Source: Symbiodinium natans (lineage: Eukaryota; Sar; Dinophyceae; Suessiales; Symbiodiniaceae). Taken from it: 64,000 bases of DNA. The notes beneath the pieces were generated by a model. That model did not search any database. It was not told the origin of the DNA and saw nothing but the letters and a program-made list of their open reading frames with translations. The translations under genes and the position numbers were made by a program. The stretch lies in the NCBI GenBank assembly GCA_905221605.1, contig CAJNDS010000429.1, positions 62,001 to 126,000 of the forward strand, written 5' to 3'. Positions 9,394 through 17,161 of the stretch are shown one piece after another. Each line of letters opens with the position of its first letter. Position 1 is the first letter of the stretch.

Positions 9394-10008
9394 ATGCAAA
9401 GGACGGGAGATTCCGACTTTTCTTTTGACCTGCCAGACACCGCGACCCTTGCCCAGGCTGCTGTCGACGAAGAGCATCCAGAACCGGGAGAACGGAACAC
9501 GACGCAGCCGTGCATGCCACGTCCAGGAGAACGAATCATGGTCCTCCAAGAACCATGGCTGCTGCTCATCCTCAACAAGCTGAAAACAATGGAAATTCGA
9601 CGCGCTGCCGCCGAGCCTGGAAAGACATGGCTGGCATGCGAGGGTCGAGTGCACGGCGCGGCAAAAATCTCCAGCTGCGTCCAAATCACACACGAAGAGT
9701 TCGAAGCCACCAGAGCGCAGCACCGACACCTGGGAAACATGCCGCCCTACACCAAAATCTACGCGCTCAAGCTTCAAGACATCGTCCGACTGGACGCGCC
9801 GGTGCCATACTACCGACTGCCAGCAACAGCGCCGTGGATGGTTTTTCGAGCAGGACCTGGCGAGAAGAGAATCAGAAGCTCCAAGAGAAAGAGAGCTCTC
9901 CCGGAAGAAGATGCAACCCTGCAGATCCAAGACACCCTCCTCGATGGCGCAACTTCGGGAACGCGATTACCAAGTCCGGCTCGCAAGGATGACGAGGCAA
10001 ATAGATGA
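9394..10008 (+). CDS. ASCH-domain (PUA-like) protein, copy 2
   Basis: 204 aa. The ATG at 9394 opens a new N-terminus (frame differs from the leader of copy 1); 9538 is an alternative start at the domain itself. The ASCH core reads MVLQEPWLLLILNKLKTMEIR with the same K-x-x-E-x-R motif as copy 1. It continues almost colinearly through GAAKISSCVQITHEEFEATR and KIYALKLQDIVRLDAPVPYY to a basic KRKRA patch. The Lys/Glu-rich tail of copy 1 is replaced by a shorter one. Substitutions between the copies are mostly conservative, suggesting that both were kept under selection after duplication. Confidence 0.8.
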   Translation: MQRTGDSDFSFDLPDTATLAQAAVDEEHPEPGERNTTQPCMPRPGERIMVLQEPWLLLILNKLKTMEIRRAAAEPGKTWLACEGRVHGAAKISSCVQITHEEFEATRAQHRHLGNMPPYTKIYALKLQDIVRLDAPVPYYRLPATAPWMVFRAGPGEKRIRSSKRKRALPEEDATLQIQDTLLDGATSGTRLPSPARKDDEANR

Positions 10009-11461
10009 GCCAACGACCTACAAGCAAGATGCCAAAGAGACAGGCCGGGAACAAGCACGCTGAAAGATGTGGGAGCCAACGAGGCTTCGACCAAGCTTTC
10101 TCACGCCTGACTCCGCCTGGCTGTGCCCAGGCGCAGCAGGAAAGCAGTCCCGGAGCTTTGTTTCAAGCGTGACAACAGGCGCGCGCAGCTGAAAAGAAGG
10201 TGCGGTGTCCACCGAATTCGCATCACCTGCCACGACTGCCGCGAGCCAATAGGCTCGAAGCAAAGCGCGCGAGCAATAGCAAGAAAACCCGCCGCCGCCA
10301 TGGACATTGCTTCAGGAAGACGAGCTTGGGCAGACATAGAGGCGGCCTTGCACAGTTCTGGCGCACGCGTGAAAAGATGCAATTCCGCTTGCAGGACACG
10401 GGCGACTCCGAGGAGAGACAACTTACACCAAAATCACAAGTGTAGCAGACCTACCAAGTGCTCACCAAGCGGTGCGTCGGCCACAACATGCGCAGGAAGG
10501 GCCATCCAGATCGCCAACGCGACAGAGAAGCACAGGCAGCACTGTGTCAAACTCCGTAATGCACTGCAAATCTTTTCGTTTCTCTTACTTCGAGCAACCG
10601 CTTCCTGCCTCTCTCTCTGCCTTGCCTGGTTTTACGGCGCACAAGCATACCCAGGCGCAACAGTATTATGGTGCCCAAGCACGCCCAGGCGCAACAAGCA
10701 CTACGTCAAGGAAGACCAAGAGCCGCAAGAAAAACAAGAAGAAGCCGCCTGACCTTCCCAGCACAGAAACAGAGAATCAGACCAAAGCACTGCTGGAGAA
10801 TTCCATGCTTGCAGCCTGCGCCACAAGACTGGAGCTCAGTTGATGTACCAAAAAAAGAGCATGTGGCGCAAGTTATGATCAAGAGGTACAGAGGAACCAT
10901 ACCAAAGCTGAGGCGACATTCGCCTACACCTGGAACTGCAAGATTTCGTGCAGTCTGCAATGTCTCACAGCTATCAGCCCATTTTCCTACGCAACTGGCA
11001 AGCGAGTCTGCAACGGCGCTGCCTTCTGCATCGCATGCCATGTCAGTTGTGGCACGACTTCGTCTACAATTGGCAGCCACCAGAAACAGAACAACAAGCA
11101 ACCATGCACGACAGGGCATACCAACACGCACAAAGCATGAATTGCGATTTGCAGGTCTCTGGGGGTTCGGCACCAACTGCCCGTGTGCTGGAGCTGCCTT
11201 TTCAAGCCCAGACACCCTCAACTTTGATATTGTTCGTAGCAAATGGGCCAGCGCAGTGCTCGGCACAACCGCTGAAGCAAACATACAGAGTTTAATCCCT
11301 AGGTAGCCGACCAAAGAAGTGCGCAGAGCAAGAAAAAGAGCACCCAAACAGGCCTCCACCGCAAGCGTCGTCAGCCAATTCTCTCTCACAAATGTACACA
11401 CGCAGCCCTGACCTATCGAACGAAAGCAGAATTGCTCTAGCAGATTTTAGCAGCGCCCGCC
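10009..11461 (+). other. 1.45-kb stretch without a convincing gene
   Basis: Several overlapping open frames exist on both strands, none with a recognisable domain or paralogue. A small duplication of ~33 bp occurs at about 10632-10700 (two versions of GCCCAAGCACGCCCAGGCGC, the first with CACAAGCATACCC). Possibly the remains of decayed genes. Confidence 0.4.
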
Positions 11462-12013
11462 ATGACAACATTGCTAGCCTGTCTTGGCACATACCACCTC
11501 AGCACGCTCATCCGAGACATGCTGCAAGGAGACGAAGCGCTGCTCTTGTTGCAGCTCACAAACTTTCCGGAGATGAAGCAAATCGACTGGGCGCGCCAAC
11601 TGCGAAAGGCCACGGCCGAGATTCGCGACGTCATGCACCCTCTCAAAACCATCCAGCTACGATTCCCAGGCTTATGCCTTCCAGCGACCATCAGATGCAG
11701 CAAACTGGGAGACCGATCAGACCCAATAATGAGCCATGGCTACGCCGACAAACTCATGCGTTGGTTGCAGAACAACGCTTTCTCGGGCCTCACTCCCAGC
11801 GAAGCGGTCCGGGTGATGAACGCCTGGGAAGAGAGCCGAAAAGACGCTGGAGCCAGACTGAGCGACTTCCTCCATCAAGCAAAAGCCAAATTCTACTACT
11901 CGTGCGGAAGCAACGAGAACTGGCCTTGGAAGTTAGAATACAAAATAATTGTATGTTTCGAGTACCAAAGCATCACAGGAATCATTGAACTGCAGCAAGA
12001 AGAGATACGATAA
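11462..12013 (+). CDS. Tandem-family protein A1, 183 aa
   Basis: First of four related ORFs in A-B-A-B order. It begins MTTLLACLGTYHLSTLIRDM; shared blocks are LLLLQL (residues 27-32), a W near 43 followed by a helix LRKATAEIRDVM, QLRFPG (~63-68), LMRWLQNN, TPSEAVRVMNAWEES, LSDFLHQAKAKFYYS, and a C-terminal strand IIVCFEYQSITGIIEL. No known domain recognised; composition is that of a soluble alpha/beta protein. The start is supported by its exact position in all four paralogues. Confidence 0.75.
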   Translation: MTTLLACLGTYHLSTLIRDMLQGDEALLLLQLTNFPEMKQIDWARQLRKATAEIRDVMHPLKTIQLRFPGLCLPATIRCSKLGDRSDPIMSHGYADKLMRWLQNNAFSGLTPSEAVRVMNAWEESRKDAGARLSDFLHQAKAKFYYSCGSNENWPWKLEYKIIVCFEYQSITGIIELQQEEIR

Positions 12014-12237
12014 CATGATGAACAATTGCAATTGTGCCCTCGTATGACGCCAGAAGACGGAATATCGTTTCACCAGCCAGTCGTGACAGCAAGGAACAGA
12101 CACAAAAGAAGGAGCCCTCGCGCACAGAGTAACATGCAAAAGATCGATCAGCAACACTGTCCTGTTACCACAAAACGGCACCGCGCCAGCCACGCAAGGC
12201 CAAGCGAGAGAAGTTTTGCACCATCGGCGCCTGCGCC

Positions 12238-12791
12238 ATGGCCACGCTGCTTACCTGTCTTCGCACAGACTGCTACAGCACATTCGTTGGCAACATGCTG
12301 GAGACCGAGGACGCCCTGCCGCTGCTGCAGCTGGCCAAGTCCCCGGAGCTGAAGCAAGTCCGATGGGCACGCCGCCTGCGAGAAGCCACAGCCAGAATTC
12401 GCCGCGTCATGGACCCTCTCAAGACCACCCAGCTGCGATTCCCCGGCTTCGCGTGCGCTGGGACTATTAGCTGCAGAAAGCCGCGAAGACATCCGACGCA
12501 GCGACAAGCATCCAAAACTACCTAATCCTTATGGCTTGGATGGAAGCAAACGACTTCGCTGGCTACACGCCCAGCGAAACGGTGCTGATGCTGAACGCCT
12601 AGCCCAAAAGCACCAGAGACACAGGGGCAGGACTCAGCGACTTCCTCGAAGAAACAAACACTGCGTTCTACTACATGACCAACTTCCAGGAGCGCGGAAA
12701 GTTCAGAGCAAACATGTGCACAAAGACTTGGTGTTTTTTCAAGTACGACGGTCTTGCAGGTGTCCTGGAAACGCAGGACACAACACCTTGA
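12238..12791 (+). pseudogene. Tandem-family B1, broken by frameshift and stop
   Basis: Opens MATLLTCLRTDCYSTFVGNM, matching B2, and stays colinear to about residue 80. Small deletions at about 12476-12530 then shift the frame. From the ATG at 12531 the B-type sequence resumes in the other frame (WMEANDFAGYTPSETVLMLN), meets an in-frame TAG at 12600-12602 where B2 has Trp (NAWPKS), and continues colinear to the TGA at 12789. Two independent lesions indicate a dead copy; B2 at 13823 is intact. Confidence 0.85.
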
Positions 12792-12924
12792 CCCGTCGAG
12801 CCAGAAAAAGCCGACCAAATAAGACATGATGAACAGAAGACCGGAGACCGCGAAGACAAAGGACAGGAGGACCCAAACAGATTTCCACCGCAAGCGTCAT
12901 CCGCCAAGATCTCTCACGCAGTCT

Positions 12925-12985
12925 TCCTCTCTCTCTCTCTCTCTCTTTTTGTCTCTGTCTCTCTCTCTCTCTCTCTCTATTTCTA
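12925..12985 (+). repeat. (TC)n microsatellite
   Basis: About 60 bp of almost pure TC repeat with a short TTTTTGTC interruption, 80-140 bp upstream of gene A2; absent upstream of A1. Confidence 0.9.
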
Positions 12986-13066
12986 CCTCGCGACCAATGT
13001 ACACTAGCAGCCACGACCTATCGAGCGGAAGCAGACTTGCTCTAGCAGATTCGAGCAGCGCCCGCC

Positions 13067-13612
13067 ATGACGACATTGCTAGCTTGCCTTCGGACGGACC
13101 ACTACAGCACACTCATCCGAGAAATGCTGCAAGCAGACGAAGCACTGCTCTTGCTCCAGCTCGCAAACTTGCCGGAGCTGGTTCAGATCAAATGGGCACA
13201 CCGGCTGCAAAAGGCCACTGCGAGGATTCGCGGCGTCATGGACCCTCTCGGAGACATCCAGCTGCGATTCCCGGGCTTCTTCCGTCCAATGACCATCAGA
13301 TGCAGAAAGCGCGGACACCGATCAGACCCGATAGTGAGCCAGGACAACGCCGAAGACCTTCTGCGTTGGTTGAAGAGCAACGATCTCGCGGCCTTCACTC
13401 CCGGCGAAGCGGTCCTGGTCATGAACGCCTGGGAAAAGAGCCGAAGAAGCGCTGGAGCCAAATTGAGCGACTTCCTCCAAGAAGCAAACGCCGAGTTCTA
13501 TTACTCGTACAGATTCACCGGAAACTGCCCTTGGAAGATACGAGCAAGAGTAATTGTGTGTTTCGAGCACCAAAATCTCGTCGGCTTCATTGAACTGCAT
13601 GAAAAAGAATAA
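13067..13612 (+). CDS. Tandem-family protein A2, 181 aa
   Basis: Second A-type copy, colinear with A1 over its whole length (MTTLLACLRTDHYSTLIREM; QLRFPGFF; TPGEAVLVMNAWEKS; LSDFLQEANAEFYYS; VIVCFEHQNLVGFIEL). Differences are single substitutions without indels that disturb the frame, implying selection on the protein. Unknown function. The preceding region carries a (TC)n tract not shared with A1. Confidence 0.75.
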   Translation: MTTLLACLRTDHYSTLIREMLQADEALLLLQLANLPELVQIKWAHRLQKATARIRGVMDPLGDIQLRFPGFFRPMTIRCRKRGHRSDPIVSQDNAEDLLRWLKSNDLAAFTPGEAVLVMNAWEKSRRSAGAKLSDFLQEANAEFYYSYRFTGNCPWKIRARVIVCFEHQNLVGFIELHEKE

Positions 13613-13822
13613 GAAAAAATCAATTGTCTCTGTATGGCAGCGTCGTCTCACACCAGCCGGCCGTACGAGTAGGGCAGGGGACAGACGCAGGAAAGCAGCC
13701 CTCACGCAGTTCGAGCAACAACGAAAAGCGGTGCTGGAGGGACATCAGCAAGCTTGTCCTGTGGCCACGCAACTGTGCCGCCAGCCACGTGACATCAAGC
13801 GGGTGAAGTTTTTTGCCTCGCC

Positions 13823-14389
13823 ATGGCCACGCTGCTTACCTGCCTTCGCACAGACTGCTACAGCACAAGCATTCGCAACATGCTGGAAGCCGACGATGCC
13901 CTGCCACTGCTGCAACTGGCAAAGGCGCCAGAGCTGAAACACGTCCACTGGGCACGCCACTTGCGAGAAGCCATAACCAGAATTCGGGGCGTCATGGACC
14001 CTCTGAAGACCACCCAGCTGCGATTCCCAGGCTTTGTGCGCGCCGTGACCATCAGCTGCAGGCGCAGAAAAGGATGGAAGACATCCCGCCCAGTGATAAC
14101 CATGGAAAACGTCCAAAACCTGATGGGTTGGATGGACGACAACGACTTCGCCGGCTACACGCCCAGCGAAACAGTACTGGTGATGAACGCCTGGCCCAAA
14201 AGCACCAGAAACACGGGGGCAGAACTGAGCGATTTCCTCCAAGAAGCAAACGCTGCTTTCTACTACATGATCAATTTCGAGGAACCGCCGCCCAGCAACC
14301 GTAGAGCAGGCAGGTACATAAAGACAGTTGTGTTTTTCCAGTACAAAGGTCTTGCAGGTGTCCTGGAAATGCAGGATGCAGCGCCCTGA
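13823..14389 (+). CDS. Tandem-family protein B2, 188 aa
   Basis: Intact B-type copy (MATLLTCLRTDCYSTSIRNM). It shares with A-type proteins the blocks LLQLA, IRGVMDPL, QLRFPGF, DFAGYTPSETVLVMNAWPKS, LSDFLQEANAAFYYM, and a C-terminal strand VVFFQYKGLAGVLEM. It differs by an ISCRRRKGW loop and a longer EPPPSNRRAG segment before the last strand. The conserved core across A and B types suggests a shared fold with a variable loop at residues ~78-92. No known family recognised. Confidence 0.75.
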   Translation: MATLLTCLRTDCYSTSIRNMLEADDALPLLQLAKAPELKHVHWARHLREAITRIRGVMDPLKTTQLRFPGFVRAVTISCRRRKGWKTSRPVITMENVQNLMGWMDDNDFAGYTPSETVLVMNAWPKSTRNTGAELSDFLQEANAAFYYMINFEEPPPSNRRAGRYIKTVVFFQYKGLAGVLEMQDAAP

Positions 14390-14533
14390 CCAGTCCACCG
14401 CCGGAAAGAACATCTCTGATGACGACAACATGCACGAGCACTTCGTGCTGCTCACACACTGCATCAAATATCGCTGCAAGCGTTTCGGCTCGAAGCCAAG
14501 CAAGTTTTGCGGAAGCACGAGACACAATAAGGC

Positions 14534-15562
14534 ATGCTGCACTTCCGAAAGATCAATGGCGAGCTAGTTTGCAGCTGTGCCGCCGACGCCTGCAAACCAA
14601 CTGCCGACGACGAGGGCGTCTTGGAGGCTTTCCGCAAGTACCTGCACAAACATGAAGGCGCCCCGCGCTACAGAGCCCAGTTCATCATCGGCAACAAGAA
14701 GATCACAGACAACAAGCAACCGTGGAACAACCTGAGCACGCTGATCGCAAATGAAGGAAGTATTGACGTCCAGATGGTGGTGCCAGACTTCTTGCCCGGA
14801 GGCGAGACGAGCTTCAAGCGTGCCATAAAGCAAGGCAACTTGAAAAGAGTCGAGCGCATGCTGGAAAGCTTCGCAGACCCCAACATGCGCATAGACAAGG
14901 AGCAAGAATTCCACTCGCAGCCGCTGCAGGTGGCGGTCAGCTTGTGCGAGCACGACATCACAAAGGCACTGCTACGGGCCGAAGCGAACATAAACAACCT
15001 GACCGACGACCCGCCCCTGAACATTGCCTGCCGCAACCATGACCTCAGGACGATGCAGCTGCTGCTGCGGTCCGCAGCCGATCCCAACTGCAGAAACAAG
15101 CTGGGCGACACTCCGTTGCATGCCTGCGTCTTCCACGGCTCAGCCTCCACGACAGCCCTCCTTCTTCGGTTTCGCGCAAGCATGGCAGCGGAATGCCGTC
15201 CCAAAGGGATGACGCCTCTTGGGCTGGCCGTTCAGTGGGGTCTGGCCGAGGCCACGAAGTTGCTACTGACAGGCCAGGCCATGCTGCAGGAGAACAGAGC
15301 ATCCCACAGCGCTCTGCACGTTGCCGCCGAGCACGGAAACATTCCGTTCATGCGAATGCTGGTACATGCTAGAGCAGACCCCAACGTCACCAATCGTCAC
15401 GGCGAGATGCCTTCGGACCTCCTGCCCAAGCACACAACTTTTCGAGAACGCTTTGTCTGCAGACGAATTTTGTCTGAGAGAACAGCCGTAGTGCCTCAGT
15501 CTCACCTTCCATGCGCACACACGGCGCAGGACTTGAGACAGTTCAAGAGCTTTGCAGACTGA
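14534..15562 (+). CDS. Ubiquitin-like/ankyrin-repeat protein, copy 1 (342 aa)
   Basis: Residues 1-85 (MLHFRKINGELVCSC; VLEAFRKYLHKHEGAPRYR; then a strand QMVVPDF) have the order of the ubiquitin-like N-terminal domain common in predicted dinoflagellate ankyrin proteins. Residues ~95-305 form about six ankyrin repeats. Examples are SFKRAIKQGNLKRVERML, QPLQVAVSLCEHDITKALL, TPLHACVFHGSASTTALLL, SALHVAAEHGNIPFMRMLV with ADPN loop endings. A Cys/His-containing tail of ~25 residues follows. Ankyrin repeats mediate protein binding; the partner is unknown. No membrane segment. The tandem paralogue at 15806 is colinear. Confidence 0.9.
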   Translation: MLHFRKINGELVCSCAADACKPTADDEGVLEAFRKYLHKHEGAPRYRAQFIIGNKKITDNKQPWNNLSTLIANEGSIDVQMVVPDFLPGGETSFKRAIKQGNLKRVERMLESFADPNMRIDKEQEFHSQPLQVAVSLCEHDITKALLRAEANINNLTDDPPLNIACRNHDLRTMQLLLRSAADPNCRNKLGDTPLHACVFHGSASTTALLLRFRASMAAECRPKGMTPLGLAVQWGLAEATKLLLTGQAMLQENRASHSALHVAAEHGNIPFMRMLVHARADPNVTNRHGEMPSDLLPKHTTFRERFVCRRILSERTAVVPQSHLPCAHTAQDLRQFKSFAD

Positions 15563-15805
15563 AAAGTGCTTTGCGCAACTGAGCATGCTCATTCAGCCCG
15601 TGAACGCCTGGACCAGTCGCAGCAGGCGAGAAAAAACAGAATCAAAAGACAAGAAGCGAGCTCGCAGTTTGGCAGTCGAGCAGGAAAACCTGTCGACACA
15701 TGCAAATGATGCCTCGAACCCAATTCCATCGCACCCGGCTGTGTTTCGGATCGAAGCAAGCCTGTATTGTTCAATAACCTCAAGTCCAGCCCGCGCAAAA
15801 GAAAG

Positions 15806-16813
15806 ATGCTTCACTTCCGGAACATGAACGGCGAGGTGGTCTGCAGCTGCGCCGCAGAGGCCTGCGCGCCCGCAGCCGACGACAGGAGCATGGCCGACGC
15901 CTTCCGCAAGTACCTGCGCAAACGAATCGGCGCCCCAAGGTACAGAACTCAGTTCATCGTCGACGGCAAGATCACAGACAACAATCAACCGTGGAGAACC
16001 TTGAGCGCTTGCACAACAACCCTCGCCAACCTCGACATCCAGATGGTGGTGCCAAGCTGCGTAGCGGAAGGCCACAAGGAGCTCAAACGCGCAATCAAGC
16101 AAGGCAACATGCAAATGGTCAAAAGCGCGATGGAAAGCTTCGCAGACCCCAACATGAGCATAGACATGGTCGAAAGCATGGGTCCCGACGACATGAACAT
16201 CATGAACATTGACACCCAAGAGATTGACCTCCAACCCGTGCAGCCCCTTCAGCTCGCCGTCTGCCTGAGAGAATACTCGATCACAAAGGTGCTGCTGAAA
16301 GCTGCAGCGAACGTCAACAACACAAACAGCAGTCCGCCGGCCTTGAACATCGCCTGCTACAACCACGACGTCAGGATGATGCAACTGCTACTCAGGTGCG
16401 CAGCCGATCCCAACCACAGGAACAAGCTCGGCTACACTGCCTTGCACGCTTGCGTCTTGCGCGGCGCAGCCTCTTCAACCGCCCTCCTTCTTCGGTTTCG
16501 CGCAGACATGGCCGCCGAATGTTGCTGCGACGGACTGACCCCTCTGGGGGTGGCCATTCAATGGAACATCTCCAGCGCGGCAAGGTTGCTGCTGGCACAT
16601 CGAGCCATCGTGCACGAAGCCAGAGCATCCCACAGCGCTCTGCACGTTGCCGCCGAGCAAAGAAACACAACGTTCATACGACTGCTGGTAGAAGCTAAAG
16701 CAGACCCGAACGCCACCAATCGTCAAGGGGAGACACCGGCGGACGTCCTGCCAAAGCGCCCCTGCTTTCGTGAACGCCATGTCTGCAGGCGACTACTGAG
16801 CGAACACCTGTAG
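15806..16813 (+). CDS. Ubiquitin-like/ankyrin-repeat protein, copy 2 (335 aa)
   Basis: Start chosen at the ATG of MLHFRNMNGEVVCSC by colinearity with the preceding paralogue; the frame is open ~13 codons upstream. Same architecture: ubiquitin-like N-terminus (1-85), then ankyrin repeats to about 315. It differs by an insertion of ~15 residues rich in Met/Asp (SMGPDDMNIMNIDTQE) between the first and second repeats, and it lacks the C-terminal tail of copy 1. Both copies end the repeats with a conserved FRER.VCRR.LSE block. Confidence 0.9.
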   Translation: MLHFRNMNGEVVCSCAAEACAPAADDRSMADAFRKYLRKRIGAPRYRTQFIVDGKITDNNQPWRTLSACTTTLANLDIQMVVPSCVAEGHKELKRAIKQGNMQMVKSAMESFADPNMSIDMVESMGPDDMNIMNIDTQEIDLQPVQPLQLAVCLREYSITKVLLKAAANVNNTNSSPPALNIACYNHDVRMMQLLLRCAADPNHRNKLGYTALHACVLRGAASSTALLLRFRADMAAECCCDGLTPLGVAIQWNISSAARLLLAHRAIVHEARASHSALHVAAEQRNTTFIRLLVEAKADPNATNRQGETPADVLPKRPCFRERHVCRRLLSEHL

Positions 16814-17161
16814 TGCTCAGCGCTCAAGCAGCCGTGATAAGAACAGAAAATCATGTGAACTCCTACCACAATGAACAGAACCTTTGCGGAATGACATGCG
16901 CTTGCAAAAACATGCACCTCCTGAGCTGCCCGTGTGCATTTGTCAATATCATGTAGTCACACGCAGCAAGCCTGCCGCGGCCTTGACCCCAAACTGTTTG
17001 TCAATCACTCATGGCTGCTATCCCCCTGCTCGCATCCCTCAATGCTCGAGGAATCCTTGCAACCAGATTCACGCGCATGAATCTCACACACGTCGACTGT
17101 CAACCTGGTGCCGCAGCCAATACTCCAGACAGTAAATCCTTCATCAGTTTCCAGCAAGTAG
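16814..17161 (+). other. Spacer before the Helitron gene
   Basis: No convincing gene. A + frame from 17011 passes an ATG in GCC-ATG-G context at 17182 that encodes MAPCCSRCGSIRVGRGRG; this might be the true N-terminus of the Helitron protein if a short intron or frameshift joins it to the frame open from 17162 onward. Confidence 0.4.

Larger units (their letters stand above)
11462..14389 (+). repeat. 1.6-kb tandem duplication giving the A-B-A-B gene quartet
   Basis: A1 (11462) and A2 (13067) start 1,605 bp apart; B1 (12238) and B2 (13823) start 1,585 bp apart. Flanks are also alike: both A genes are preceded by a CTAGCAGATT...CAGCGCCCGCC segment, both B genes by GTGCCGCCAGCC- or CACCGCGCCAGCC-type sequence. 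An older A/B duplication therefore preceded a later duplication of the pair. Confidence 0.85.

Noticed and set aside
9271-9930. Minus-strand frame opposite ASCH copy 2, and similarly at 3456-3830
   Set aside because: Antisense shadows that exist because the two ASCH copies share codon bias; no domain on that strand.
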